Shown: positions 42,844 through 51,376 of the stretch, piece after piece
Layout of the letters: every line of letters starts with the position of its first letter
Position numbering within the stretch: the stretch's first letter is position 1
Assembly (NCBI RefSeq): GCF_015711645.1
Contig: NZ_JABTEX010000005.1
Coordinates: 186,001 to 250,000 of the forward strand
Source: Planomonospora sp. ID82291
GTDB taxonomy: Bacteria > Actinomycetota > Actinomycetes > Streptosporangiales > Streptosporangiaceae
Reading direction: 5' to 3'
DNA length: 64,000 bases
Made by a program: the position numbers and the translations under genes
The notes under the pieces: generated by a model
The model's database searches: none
Told to the model about the DNA's origin: nothing
Seen by the model: only the letters and a program-made list of their open reading frames with translations

Positions 42844-44690
42844 CAAGGCCGCGTAGTTAACGCTTCGCGAGCGCTGTCAAGGCACTCACAGTCGTGAAGA
42901 TCAAGGGCTGACACGGTAACGGGACCTCTGATAGATCAGGGCAATCCGCCAAGATCGTCCCGTTTCCAGAGGTCCCGTTGAGTCGCCAGTCTGCCACGAT
43001 CACCGTTACCCATGCCATCACGACCGCCGACGGCATCTACGCCCCCGGCCACCTGGGCGAACTGACCCAGCAGATCCCGTTCGAGCTCGTCGATGCGGTC
43101 CTGGCCGACAGCAAAGCCACCCAACGCCGGCTACGAGACCTCCCCTCACGCGTCGGCGTGTACTTCGTGCTCGCGCTCACCCTGTTCCCGCGCTTGGGAT
43201 ACGTGCGGGTCTGGGGCAAACTCGTCGCCGGCCTCCACGGACTGGCCCTGCCCACCCCCTCCGACAAGGCCCTGCGCGACCTGCGCCGCCGCGTGGGAGC
43301 CGCCCCGATCAAGGCATTGTTCGACGTACTGGCCGGACCGATCGCCCAACCGCACACTCCCGGCGCGCGCTACCGCCGCTGGCGCACCGTCGCCTTCGAC
43401 GGCTGCAGCTCGTTGAAGGTCCCCGACACGACCCGCAACCGCGACCACTACGGCCGGGCCTGCTACCGCCAAGCCTGGGCGGGCTATCCGATGCTGATGC
43501 TCATGACACTCGTCGAGACCGGCACCCGCGCCCTGATCGGCGCCGCCTTCGGCGCCCCCGCCGACGGCGAGAACGCCTACGCGCTGCGCCTGCTGGCCCA
43601 TCTGCGCTCCGACATGCTGGTTCTGGCCGACCGCGCCTTCGACGCCGATGCCTTCCTGCGCCAGGTCACTGCCACCGGCGCCCACCTACTGGTCCGCATC
43701 CGCGCCAGCCGCCGCCCACCGGTGATGGCCGCCCTGCCCGACGGCTCGTTCCTGTCGATACTGGCCGGGGTGAAGGTGCGCATCATCGACGCCGACGTGG
43801 TCGCCACCTTGGCCGACGGCCGCCGCCTGCAGGGCCGCTACCGCCTGGTCACCACCTTGACCGACCACCGCACCGACCCGGCCGGACAGCTGATGCGGCT
43901 CTACCACGAACGCTGGGAGATCGAATCGGCCTACCTGGCGCTGCGCCACACCTTGTTGACCGGAGCCGTTCTGCGCTCGGGAGACCCGGCCGGGGTCGAG
44001 CAGGAGATGTGGGCCGCCCTGACCCTCTACCAGGCATTGCGCCGGGTGATGACCGAGGCGGTGGAGAGCCGTCCCGGCACCGATCCCGACCGGGCCTGCT
44101 TCACCACCGCCCTGGAGCGGGCACGCGAGCAGCTCATCACCGCCTGCCGGGTCCTGCCCGAGACCGACCGGATCGACCTGCTCGGCGAGATCGGCCGCGC
44201 GGTCCTGGCCGATCTGCTGCCCGCGCGCCGCCGGAGGCTGAGCATCCGCAAGGTCAAATCCCCGATCTCGCGCTATCACACCCACCGCGCCGACGATCGG
44301 CCACCGGGCAGTGTGACCATCACCGATCTTCATATCCGTATCCACCCGGGGCGCACCGCGCCACCGGTCACCCAGCCCGGCCCACTGCGGTCTTGGGCGC
44401 TGGATCGGCACTTGGCCGACACCACCCGGCCCGTCCCGGTCACACGCCGCAGCAAACCCACCGTCTCGGCCCGTATCAGCCGCAAGCAGCACGCGCTCGC
44501 GCTGATGCGAGCCCAGCCCGGCCGTTCCTGGCACGCCCGCGAGATCGGGCAATTCCTCGATGTCCCTGACTTGCACAGCTTCTGCGTCCAGATGGCGCAG
44601 TGGGCACGCCAGGGCCTGGTCCGAAAGATCGGCCACGGTATCTACGCCCTACCTTGACGCGGACTCCGCATCCCTAACTACGCGGCCTTG
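42844..44690. mobile_element. Complete IS4-family insertion sequence with TIRs and 10-bp target duplication
   Basis: Perfect 16-bp terminal inverted repeats (CAAGGCCGCGTAGTTA at 42844-42859, reverse complement at 44675-44690) enclose one transposase gene. GCCCTTGAAG flanks both sides (42834-42843 and 44691-44700), a 10-bp target duplication typical of IS4-family elements. Its intact ends suggest recent insertion, into element 1. Sequence on either side would join into one open stretch before insertion, but I cannot name the gene. Confidence 0.95.
42978..44657 (+). CDS. IS4-family transposase
   Basis: This 559-residue DDE transposase cuts and joins the IS ends. The first catalytic Asp lies in AFDGCSS (about residue 141), the second in VLADRAFDA (about 218), and the Glu in YHERWEIESAY (about 313), where the YREK signature reads Y-x2-R-x3-E-x6-R with Arg in place of the usual Lys. 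A winged-helix-like C-terminal domain follows (ISRKQHALALMRAQPGRSWHAREIG). The TTG start follows AGAGG. No frameshift or stop interrupts it, so it is probably active. Confidence 0.93.
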   Translation: MSRQSATITVTHAITTADGIYAPGHLGELTQQIPFELVDAVLADSKATQRRLRDLPSRVGVYFVLALTLFPRLGYVRVWGKLVAGLHGLALPTPSDKALRDLRRRVGAAPIKALFDVLAGPIAQPHTPGARYRRWRTVAFDGCSSLKVPDTTRNRDHYGRACYRQAWAGYPMLMLMTLVETGTRALIGAAFGAPADGENAYALRLLAHLRSDMLVLADRAFDADAFLRQVTATGAHLLVRIRASRRPPVMAALPDGSFLSILAGVKVRIIDADVVATLADGRRLQGRYRLVTTLTDHRTDPAGQLMRLYHERWEIESAYLALRHTLLTGAVLRSGDPAGVEQEMWAALTLYQALRRVMTEAVESRPGTDPDRACFTTALERAREQLITACRVLPETDRIDLLGEIGRAVLADLLPARRRRLSIRKVKSPISRYHTHRADDRPPGSVTITDLHIRIHPGRTAPPVTQPGPLRSWALDRHLADTTRPVPVTRRSKPTVSARISRKQHALALMRAQPGRSWHAREIGQFLDVPDLHSFCVQMAQWARQGLVRKIGHGIYALP

Positions 44691-44953
44691 GCCCTTGAAG
44701 ACGTAGAGAAAGTTCTCATCCGCAGTTCGCGACTATTGATGATCTTGATTGGTCGGGTGCCTCTTCTGGTGTGGCTTCTGCCTGCTGGACTGCTGCGAGA
44801 TACGGGAAGTGTGCTCTTCAACCTGGCGGCTCGGCTGGTCGCGTGAGGCCGCCGACTTAGAGATCGTCTCATTCGGCGAGGAGAGCGGTAGTAGTCACCC
44901 ATGCGGACGAGCCCGAGTGGGTCCGTCATCGGGCAGTTGGGAACTCTTGGACC

Positions 44954-45475
44954 TCAGCGTGGCCTACGCCAGTAAGCGAGGCATCCGCTCGCGCTCTTGA
45001 CGACACGTGGCGTGGACTCATCCTGAGGCCAGACCTGCAGGAGATAGCGGTCAATGATCTCGCATGAGGTGTCCACCTCCGCGGCCTCGTCCATGTTCCG
45101 GGCGTGGTAGCGCAACCGGTACCAGCCTGGTCCCGCAGGCAGTTCGGGGAGTTCGTGGAAGTCCCCACCGCCCCACTCATGCAGGGAGAGTTGTCCGGCC
45201 TCGGACTTGAAGCTGATCTCCACGATGTCCTCGTACCCGTCGATGTCGGCTCCCGGATCATGGTCGACCACGGTCACCGAGAAGCCGACCGTGCCTGTGT
45301 GCAGGCCTGTGATCAGGAAGGCACCGCCGTCGTCCACGCGGATGATCCCGACGGGATGCGCCGGGTGATCGGCGGGTATGCCGTCCGGGCCCATGGCGTC
45401 GTCGGTGTCGTCGACAAGGTACGCCTGGTGATAGTGGACATATAGATCGAACGATACGGTCCGGGCGTCAGTCAT
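44954..45475 (-). CDS. Hypothetical protein (173 aa), element 1
   Basis: The acidic soluble protein starts MTDARTVSFDLYVHYHQAY and has a beta-rich pattern with alternating VEISFKSEAG, LPAGPGWYRLRYHARN and CEIIDRYLLQVWPQ segments. It has no membrane helix or known motif. The ATG at 45475 is preferred over an upstream in-frame GTG/ATG. It lies between the IS element and a GntR regulator gene, both transcribed leftward. Immunity-type and small regulatory roles have been guessed for proteins like this, but I have no evidence. Confidence 0.6.
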   Translation of the reverse strand: MTDARTVSFDLYVHYHQAYLVDDTDDAMGPDGIPADHPAHPVGIIRVDDGGAFLITGLHTGTVGFSVTVVDHDPGADIDGYEDIVEISFKSEAGQLSLHEWGGGDFHELPELPAGPGWYRLRYHARNMDEAAEVDTSCEIIDRYLLQVWPQDESTPRVVKSASGCLAYWRRPR

Positions 45476-45549
45476 GGACGGTGATCGTACGATCATGGAC
45501 TGACGCTTTCGGACGGGTGTCAGGCGAACATGCGCGTCCTCTTACCCGA

Positions 45550-45786
45550 TCACGAGTGGTCGGCAGGGCTGACGATCGATCCCTTGCCGGGCTTGGTCGT
45601 GATCAGCCCTTGCTCGCGCAGGGCCTCCATCGCCTTGCGAACGGTGACCCGGGCAACGTCGAACTCCTCCTGAAGCTTCACCTCGGAGATCAGCGTCAGG
45701 GGCGGGTAGGTGCCGTCCTTGATCCGCTCGGCGACGACGTTCGCTATCTGCTCCCACTTGTAGAGCCTGGGGTCCCATTCGATCAC
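45550..45786 (-). CDS. Short GntR-type winged-helix regulator
   Basis: This 78-residue protein is little more than the GntR DNA-binding domain: YKWEQIANVVAERIKDGTYPP, LISEVKLQEEFDVARVTVRKAMEALREQGL, and the wing TTKPGKGSIV. The effector domain is missing, as in AICE regulators of the KorSA class. A GTG at 45786, with CTAGAGT just upstream, may be leaderless. The palindrome ATTCCTAGGAAT lies 45 bp upstream, between it and the divergent gene. Confidence 0.85.
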   Translation of the reverse strand: MIEWDPRLYKWEQIANVVAERIKDGTYPPLTLISEVKLQEEFDVARVTVRKAMEALREQGLITTKPGKGSIVSPADHS

Positions 45787-45830
45787 AGGACGACTCTAGG
45801 TGTGCCCCTACCTACGAACATAGAACAGCA

Positions 45831-45842
45831 ATTCCTAGGAAT
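45831..45842. promoter_or_regulatory. 12-bp palindrome ATTCCTAGGAAT, likely GntR operator
   Basis: This perfect dyad lies between the divergent GntR and 69-aa genes and shares the CCTAGG core with the palindrome at 48553-48568, which lies next to another GntR gene. Confidence 0.6.
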
Positions 45843-45882
45843 GGTGTAGACAGGATAGGACAGGTTGACCTACGGTCAGATC

Positions 45883-46092
45883 ATGACCCCGGTGACCTAC
45901 GACCTCGACGCACTCCGCGCGGTCTTCCCCGCCTGGTCGGTGTTCCGCAGCGACGCGGGCGCCTTCTACGCCACCCGGCGCGGCGAGACGCTCACAGACC
46001 AGCAGATCGACGCCGGCCTTCAGCGCACGGTCTGCGCCGACGACCTGGCGGACTTCGTCCAGCTCCTCCAGGTGCAAGAGGATCTGCGGTAG
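45883..46092 (+). CDS. Hypothetical protein (69 aa), element 1
   Basis: This small acidic protein begins MTPVTYDLDALRAVFPAWSV and ends in an amphipathic helix (DDLADFVQLLQVQEDLR). It has one cysteine and no recognisable domain. A TTG 18 bp upstream is an alternative start. It forms a likely two-gene unit with the 98-aa gene 6 bp downstream and is divergent from the short GntR regulator, which probably controls it. Confidence 0.6.
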   Translation: MTPVTYDLDALRAVFPAWSVFRSDAGAFYATRRGETLTDQQIDAGLQRTVCADDLADFVQLLQVQEDLR

Positions 46093-46098
46093 GCGGCC

Positions 46099-46395
46099 GT
46101 GAGCGACCAGGGCCGAACCGCGGAGAGCTACCACACCCTCCACCTGGCGCCGCTGCAAGCCACCTACGAGCGCATGACCTGGAGGCCGGCGACTCCCCGC
46201 GCGGACAGGGTCCGCATCCGCGAACACACCTGCCCGAACCACACGGTCAGCTATGAGTTCTGCCTCGGCGGGGGCCTGGCGTTCATCCGCCGGACGTACC
46301 GCTCGGACGGCGTGGTCGTGCATGAGAGCGAGTGGCTGCGCATCCGGGACGCCGAGCGCCTGTGGCTGCGGCTCCTCCTCGGACAGGCCCGATGA
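46099..46395 (+). CDS. Hypothetical protein (98 aa), element 1
   Basis: This protein starts at GTG with SDQGRTAESYHTLHLAPLQ and has HTCPNHTVSYEFCLGGGLAF and RDAERLWLRLLLGQ as its most distinctive parts. It has no membrane segment. The single pair of cysteines is far apart. I do not recognise the family. It follows the 69-aa gene at 6 bp. The 250 bp after it, up to the XRE gene, contain a hairpin but no gene I can support. Confidence 0.6.
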   Translation: MSDQGRTAESYHTLHLAPLQATYERMTWRPATPRADRVRIREHTCPNHTVSYEFCLGGGLAFIRRTYRSDGVVVHESEWLRIRDAERLWLRLLLGQAR

Positions 46396-46570
46396 CCGCC
46401 TTCGGATTCACCCGGAATTGAGAGGAGATGGAAATAGCGGATATGTTCTGACCGATCCAGTAACCGGAATGCGCGACACGGCACGTTGAACATGTCGCGT
46501 GCAATCGCGGACAACTTCATCATCGTCTATTTCCGCAGGTCACGACCGACCTGCGGCTACAGGCGTTTGC

Positions 46571-46594
46571 CCACTGGCAGTTTTTCTGCCAGTG
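46571..46594. promoter_or_regulatory. Perfect 10-bp inverted repeat CCACTGGCAG-N5-CTGCCAGTGG
   Basis: The loop is TTTTT or, on the other strand, AAAAA, giving a 24-bp dyad 52 bp upstream of the XRE gene. It may be the autoregulatory operator of that regulator or a terminator for the preceding gene. Confidence 0.55.
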
Positions 46595-46646
46595 GTGCGG
46601 ATCACCCGGCTTATCGTCGAGGCAAGCGACGACAGGGAGGGTGAAC

Positions 46647-47864
46647 GTGGCTACCGAACAGATGACGATGGGCCAGCGGATCGCGCGGGCCCGTCACCGC
46701 AAGGGCTGGGATCAGGCCACCCTCGCGGAGAAGATCGGCCGTTCGGTCTCCTGGCTGTCGAAGGTGGAGAACGGCCGACTGCCGCTGGACCGGATGAGCG
46801 TCGTCGGCCAGCTCGCCGAAGCGCTCGGGGTGGAGATGGCCGAGCTCACCGGTCAGCCGTACCGACACGAGACCAACGACCTCGACTCCGGGCACTCGGC
46901 GGTCCCCGGTCTGCGCCTTGCGCTCCAGCAGGCGACCATGCCGGGCGGGGCCGCGCTCCTGGGCAACCGGGAACCGCGGGGCCTGGCCGAGCTGGAGGCG
47001 AACGTGCGGCTGGCCGAGCAGCTCCGCCAGGACGCCAAGTTCACCGCCCTCGGTGAGGTGCTGCCGAGCATCATCACGGACCTGCTGCTCATCACCTCGG
47101 GTGGGACGGCCGACCGGGACCGGGCGGAGGCGTTGATGCTGCGGGCTTGCCACATGGCGCGCGTCTCCTCCAACCTCCTCGGTCACCACGACCTCGGGTG
47201 GACGGCGGTACAGCGGGAGCTCGTCGCCGCGCAGCAGGTCGGCGCTCCCGAACTCGTCGCCGCCGCGTCCTGGGACCTGTGCGGCGTCTGGCTCCATGAG
47301 GCGGCGCTCGACCCGGCGAAGAACGCGGCGCTGTCGGCGCTCGATCAGCTTGAGCCGTACGTGGGGACGGGTGACGACACGATCCGGGCGCTGTGGGGAG
47401 CGCTGCACCTGCGGGCGGCCGTCGCCTACTCGCGACTGTGGGACCAGACCGAGGCGGAAAGCCACCTGGCCGAGGCGTGGCAGATCGCCGAGCGCCTGCC
47501 GGCGAACGGCAACGCCTTCCAGACCCAGTTCAACCGCGTCAACACGACGATTCACGCGGTCGAGGTCAGCATGGAGCTGGGGCGTCCCCGGGATGTGATC
47601 ACGCGGGCGGAGCAGGTGGAGATCGCGCAGATCGCCTCGTCGGAGAGGCAGGCGCACTACTGGACCTGCACCGCGGCGGGCTACCACATGAACCGCAAGG
47701 ACAACGAGGCTGTGGAGGCGCTGCTGCGCGCGGATCGCATCGCTCCTCAGCACGTCCGCAACCGCCCGCTGGTCCGCAACATCGTGCGTGACCTGCGCGA
47801 CAGCGGCAAGCATCGTCGTCAGCGTGAGGTCGCCGGCCTCGCCCAGGCGATGCGGCTGCCCTGA
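46647..47864 (+). CDS. XRE-family regulator with long helical C-terminal domain
   Basis: This protein of about 405 residues begins with a HTH_3 domain (about residues 5-65: MGQRIARARHRKGWDQATLAEKIGRSVSWLSKVENGRLPLDR), followed by a long TPR-like helical region (AESHLAEAWQIAERL, QTQFNRVNTTIHAVEVSMELGR). Such regulators are common in AICEs and next to actinomycete transfer genes. The second GTG (46647) is spaced correctly from GGGAGG, while the first GTG at 46641 overlaps it. A perfect inverted repeat upstream may be its operator. Confidence 0.87.
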   Translation: MATEQMTMGQRIARARHRKGWDQATLAEKIGRSVSWLSKVENGRLPLDRMSVVGQLAEALGVEMAELTGQPYRHETNDLDSGHSAVPGLRLALQQATMPGGAALLGNREPRGLAELEANVRLAEQLRQDAKFTALGEVLPSIITDLLLITSGGTADRDRAEALMLRACHMARVSSNLLGHHDLGWTAVQRELVAAQQVGAPELVAAASWDLCGVWLHEAALDPAKNAALSALDQLEPYVGTGDDTIRALWGALHLRAAVAYSRLWDQTEAESHLAEAWQIAERLPANGNAFQTQFNRVNTTIHAVEVSMELGRPRDVITRAEQVEIAQIASSERQAHYWTCTAAGYHMNRKDNEAVEALLRADRIAPQHVRNRPLVRNIVRDLRDSGKHRRQREVAGLAQAMRLP

Positions 47865-47951
47865 CCAAAGCTCATCGGTGAGCCTGTCCGCGCTCTGGCT
47901 CTCCCCATCCATGAAGGTTCCACAGGTCGTGCTCGCGGCCTGCCTAAGCGA

Positions 47952-48116
47952 ATGAATGGGGCACTACTCGTGGGTCTCAACGAGATCGAACGGCAGATCC
48001 TGCTACGCGAACTGGCGGAGATCGCGACCGAGCTTGCCGAGCTTCAACGGCGGGCGCTCGTGATCACTGCTCGGGTCGATCTGGACGAGTCCGGGCGTCT
48101 AGCTCGTCCAGCCTGA
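47952..48116 (+). CDS. Small helical protein (54 aa), element 1
   Basis: This short protein is an acidic amphipathic helix (EIERQILLRELAEIATELAELQRRALVI) followed by a brief tail. A GTG six codons downstream (47970) is another possible start. Its 3' end overlaps the convergent GntR gene by 53 bp. It has no domain I know. Being between two regulators, it may be a small partner or modulator. Confidence is moderate because of the overlap. Confidence 0.45.
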   Translation: MNGALLVGLNEIERQILLRELAEIATELAELQRRALVITARVDLDESGRLARPA

Positions 48117-48462
48117 AGCTCAACTTCTTCACGTGCTCGCGGATCTCCTGGAGCTGCTGGGAGATGAGAAGGAACTCCTCGCTGTGCTCCTCGTCCGGAC
48201 CTGCGGTGACGGCGGGGCGCGGGGTCTCCGCGTCGGGCGTGCGCAGCACGAAGCTGCCGGACCCCTGGCGGGTCTCGATCAGTCCTTCGTCGCGCAGGAC
48301 GGCGAGCGCGTTGCCGATGGTCATCATGGCGACGCCGTACTTGTCGGCGAGTTCCCGGGCCACGGGGAGCTGTTCCCCGACCGCGTACCGGCCGGCGGCT
48401 ATCTCACGGCGGATGTCGTCGGCGATACGCAGGTAAGGCCGTCGCCGGTCGGTGGTGCCCAT
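48064..48462 (-). CDS. GntR-family regulator of transfer genes (KorSA-like)
   Basis: This 132-residue regulator has the GntR winged-helix (residues about 8-75: RRPYLRIADDIRREIAAGRYAV, QLPVARELADKYGVAMMTIGNALAVL, RQGSGSFVL) and a C-terminal coiled-coil (LLISQQLQEIREHVKKLSFRLDELDA) in place of an effector domain. GGAG stands 4 nt before the ATG. It is divergent from the SCO3933-like/FtsK genes, and a perfect 16-bp palindrome lies in the gap. The context matches KorSA of pSAM2, which represses transfer functions. That match is inferred. Confidence 0.88.
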   Translation of the reverse strand: MGTTDRRRPYLRIADDIRREIAAGRYAVGEQLPVARELADKYGVAMMTIGNALAVLRDEGLIETRQGSGSFVLRTPDAETPRPAVTAGPDEEHSEEFLLISQQLQEIREHVKKLSFRLDELDARTRPDRPEQ

Positions 48463-48552
48463 GACTCCACAGTAGCCGTTCTAGGCATCTAGGTCTCTGG
48501 GCAAGCCGTAACGAAACACGGAGGCAACCTAGCTGTGTCGGTTTACATTTCT

Positions 48553-48568
48553 AGATACCTAGGTATCT
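48553..48568. promoter_or_regulatory. 16-bp palindrome AGATACCTAGGTATCT, likely GntR operator
   Basis: This perfect dyad lies 39 bp before the transfer-operon start. Half-site-like CTAGG copies occur at 48481-48494, next to the GntR start. It probably lets the GntR protein control both itself and the transfer genes. Confidence 0.65.
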
Positions 48569-48606
48569 TGATACGCAGAACAATCACTCTCTGGAGGTAC
48601 ACCCTC

Positions 48607-48945
48607 ATGCGCAACATCCCCATCCCCGTCGACGTCGCCCGGCTCCAGTTCATCTGCGTCAAGGCACCCTGCCCCCGCGTCATCAACCGGGACACGGGCG
48701 AGATCAAGACCGACAAGGCCAGCGGCCAGACGGTTTACGAGGTCCTGTGCTCGGTGGAGGACGCCTTCGGCAAGATCGAGCTGGTCAAGGTCAGCGTCGT
48801 CGGAGAGCCCCCGGTCAGCCCCGGTGATCAGGTCAACCCGGTCGGCCTGGTGGGGTACGTCTGGGAGCTGTCCGGCCGCTGGGGCATCGCCTACCGGGCG
48901 TCGGCCCTGCTGCCCGCCGCCGCGGCGGAGGTGCGCGGTGTCTGA
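48607..48945 (+). CDS. SCO3933-family regulatory protein
   Basis: This 112-residue protein (MRNIPIPVDVARLQFICVKAPCP) matches the small conserved AICE proteins named after Streptomyces coelicolor SCO3933. The beta-rich pattern includes YEVLCSVEDAFGKIELVKVSVVGEP and GLVGYVWELSGRWGIAYRAS. GGAGG precedes the ATG. It overlaps the FtsK gene by 8 bp, so translation is coupled. Its role is probably regulatory or structural in transfer. No direct function is known to me. Confidence 0.82.
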   Translation: MRNIPIPVDVARLQFICVKAPCPRVINRDTGEIKTDKASGQTVYEVLCSVEDAFGKIELVKVSVVGEPPVSPGDQVNPVGLVGYVWELSGRWGIAYRASALLPAAAAEVRGV

Positions 48946-50332
48946 TCGCTTCCTCCTGGCGCTCCTCGACGTCCTCGTGGTCCTGGCCGTCACCGTGGTC
49001 GGCCTGTGGGCCTGGCGGCGCTGGCACTACCGGTCGTTCTGGCTGGTGGTCGGCTACCCGCTCATGGCGATCAGTGTCCGGGCCACCTGGCGGAAGGTCG
49101 CCCTCGGCTGCGGGCTCACCAAGAAGCGGCAGCGCTTCTGGTTCACCACCGTCCCCGGCCTGGTCTCCTCGACCGGCGTCGTGAAGGTCAAGCGGCGTTT
49201 CCAGCGGATCGCGGTCGACACCAAGCCGTGGATGTGGCTGCCCCTGCCGACCCGGTACGGCTGGCGCGTCACGCTCCACACCCTGGAAGGGCAGACACCC
49301 GACGACTACCGCCAAGCGGCCGAACAGCTCGCGCACTCCTGGCGGGTGCACGCCGTACGGGTCTCCTCGCCCCGGCCCGGCCGGGTGGTGCTGGCCGCGA
49401 CCATGCGGGATCCGCTGGTGCGGGTCGACGAGATCCCGCCCTCCGGCGAGCTGCTGAAGGTCACCGTGGGACGGCTGGAGACCGGCCGCCCGTGGGTCAT
49501 CGACTTCCGCACGGTCCCGCACTGGCTGAACGCCGGGGCGACGCAATCCGGGAAGTCGAACCTCGCCAACGCGCTCATCGTCGGCTTGGCCGCGCAGCCG
49601 ATCGCCCTGGTCGGCTTCGACCTCAAGGGCGGCGTGGAGTTCACCCCGTACGCGCCCCGGCTGTCGGCGCTGGCCACGTCTCGCGCCGAGTGCGTCGGCC
49701 TGCTGGACGACCTGGTGGGTCTGATGGCCGATCGGATGACCGCATGCCGTACGGCCGGCGCCCGCAACATCTGGCAGCTCCCGCCGGACCTGCGCCCGGT
49801 ACCGGTCGTGGTCCTGGTCGACGAGCTGGCCGAGCTGTACCTGATGGCCGACAAGAGCGAGAAGGACGAGATCGCCAAGACCTCGACGGCGCTGCTGCGG
49901 GTGGCGCAGCTCGGGCGGGCCTTCGGGATCTACCTGTTCTGCTGCGGTCAGCGGATCGGCTCCGATCTCGGCCCCGGCGTCACGGCACTCCGTGCGCAGT
50001 GCTCGGGGCGAATCTGCCACCGGGTCAACGATCCGGAGACCGCGACCATGACGCTGGGCGATCTCGACCCGGCCGCGCTGGTCTCCGCTCGGGCGATCCC
50101 CGCCGAGACGCCCGGGGTGGCGATCGTGGCCGGTCAGGACGGCCAGTGGTATCGCGCGCGCTCCTTCTACGTCTCCGAGCACGCGGCCGAACACGCCGCT
50201 CAGATGTACGCGGACCTGACCCCCTCCTGGGAGGAGATCACCAGCGGCGCCGATCCCGTCGAGATGACCGATGACGACCTTGCCCAGTTCCTCACCCCCG
50301 CCGCCGTCGTCCCGGAACCCCGGAAGGGCTGA
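48938..50332 (+). CDS. FtsK/SpoIIIE-type DNA translocase of the AICE (Tra protein)
   Basis: This 464-residue hexameric translocase moves double-stranded element DNA between hyphae. One or two hydrophobic helices lie at the N-terminus (LLALLDVLVVLAVTVVGLWAWRRW). The RecA-like domain has Walker A GATQSGKSN (about residue 205), GFDLKGGVEF, Walker B VVVLVDELAEL, and GRICHRV/TLGDLDP near the end. GTG at 48938 overlaps the preceding gene by 8 bp. It corresponds to TraSA/TraB of AICEs and conjugative Streptomyces plasmids. Confidence 0.93.
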   Translation: MSDRFLLALLDVLVVLAVTVVGLWAWRRWHYRSFWLVVGYPLMAISVRATWRKVALGCGLTKKRQRFWFTTVPGLVSSTGVVKVKRRFQRIAVDTKPWMWLPLPTRYGWRVTLHTLEGQTPDDYRQAAEQLAHSWRVHAVRVSSPRPGRVVLAATMRDPLVRVDEIPPSGELLKVTVGRLETGRPWVIDFRTVPHWLNAGATQSGKSNLANALIVGLAAQPIALVGFDLKGGVEFTPYAPRLSALATSRAECVGLLDDLVGLMADRMTACRTAGARNIWQLPPDLRPVPVVVLVDELAELYLMADKSEKDEIAKTSTALLRVAQLGRAFGIYLFCCGQRIGSDLGPGVTALRAQCSGRICHRVNDPETATMTLGDLDPAALVSARAIPAETPGVAIVAGQDGQWYRARSFYVSEHAAEHAAQMYADLTPSWEEITSGADPVEMTDDDLAQFLTPAAVVPEPRKG

Positions 50333-50338
50333 CAGAGC

Positions 50339-50989
50339 ATGCGACGCCTCGCCTCCTGGCTGCTGGACTCCGGTCTCGTCCTCGTCCTGGCGCTCATCGC
50401 CGGAGCCGGCTCCTTCTCCCACATCCGCCAGACCGCCGTAGAGCACGGACAGACGGGCTGGATGGCCTGGGCCGTGGCCGTGTGCGTCGATCTCACCTGC
50501 GTCATGGCCGCCCGCGAACGACAGCGCGACAAGAAGACCGGACGCGAGCGGACCGGCCCGCTCTCCTGGCCGACCTTCGTCCTCGTCGCCGGGATCGTGC
50601 TGTCCCTGGCCGCCAACCTCCACCAGGCCGAACCCTCGGTGTGGGGCTGGCTGACCGCCGGAACCCCCGCGGTGGCGTTCCTGGTGGCCGTCTCCATGCT
50701 GGAACGGCGGGCCGCCGCTCCCAGTCCTCACCCGTCGCCGGAACCGGCACCGATGACCGCTGCGGCGCCCTCGGTCCCGGCCATCGCCCCGGCCGCCGAC
50801 GACCACCAGGCCGACGCTCCGGGGCCGGCCCCGGCCCTCCTCGACTACGCCCGGCGGATCGTCGACGAGCACCACGCCAAGCACGGAAAGCCGATCACCC
50901 GTGACCTCCTGCGCGCCCGCCTGGGCGTGTCCGACCAACTCGCCTCCGATCTGCTCCGCCACCTGCGGACCGTGCCGGACGCCCTGTGA
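50339..50989 (+). CDS. SpdB-like spread protein (DUF2637)
   Basis: This 216-residue protein has four hydrophobic segments in its first 120 residues (LVLVLALIAGAGSFSHIR, MAWAVAVCVDLTCVMAAR, FVLVAGIVLSLAANLH, AGTPAVAFLVAVSML) as in DUF2637/SpdB proteins. A Pro/Ala linker and a C-terminal winged-helix-like part (GKPITRDLLRARLGVSDQLASDLLRHL) follow. SpdB proteins help AICE DNA spread between mycelial compartments. It follows the FtsK gene by 6 bp in the same operon. Confidence 0.87.
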   Translation: MRRLASWLLDSGLVLVLALIAGAGSFSHIRQTAVEHGQTGWMAWAVAVCVDLTCVMAARERQRDKKTGRERTGPLSWPTFVLVAGIVLSLAANLHQAEPSVWGWLTAGTPAVAFLVAVSMLERRAAAPSPHPSPEPAPMTAAAPSVPAIAPAADDHQADAPGPAPALLDYARRIVDEHHAKHGKPITRDLLRARLGVSDQLASDLLRHLRTVPDAL

Positions 50990-51003
50990 AAGGAACCGCA
51001 CCC

Positions 51004-51360
51004 ATGTCCACCGACCCGACACGCCGCGCGGCGTTCATCACCGGCCTGCGGGACCTGGCCGACTTCATCGAGGCCCATCCCGGCATCCCCGTCCCTCGCC
51101 AGTCGACTCCGATCACCTACTTCCCGAAGCAGACGACCGACGCCGAGATGCGCGCGGAGGTCGACCGGATCGCCGGCCTGTGCGGCGCCCAGATCGACCC
51201 GGAGCCCCTGCCGTACGGCCACTACATGATCACTCTGCCCTTCGGGCCGCTCCGTTACGAGATCGCCGCGATCCTCTCCGACGCCCGCGCCCGGTACGGC
51301 GACCTCAGCAGCTACCACGGCTGCGTCACCCCTGATTCCGACCCGGCACACGTTGCCTGA
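51004..51360 (+). CDS. Hypothetical protein (118 aa), element 1 operon
   Basis: This protein (MSTDPTRRAAFITGLRDLADFIEAHPGIPVP) has an amphipathic start, a PKQTTDAEMRAEVDRIAGLCGAQIDPEPL middle, and an aromatic-rich end (YGHYMITLPFGPLRYEI). AAAGGAACC precedes the ATG. A domain of this kind is common in actinomycete mobile elements, and I know no function. It follows the SpdB gene at 14 bp and precedes two tiny genes. Confidence 0.78.
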   Translation: MSTDPTRRAAFITGLRDLADFIEAHPGIPVPRQSTPITYFPKQTTDAEMRAEVDRIAGLCGAQIDPEPLPYGHYMITLPFGPLRYEIAAILSDARARYGDLSSYHGCVTPDSDPAHVA

Positions 51361-51376
51361 CCGAAGGACAACCACC

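Noticed and set aside
44749-45000. Cysteine-rich 83-codon frame after the IS element
   Set aside because: No ribosome site, no homology that I recognise, and it overlaps the 173-aa gene on the other strand.
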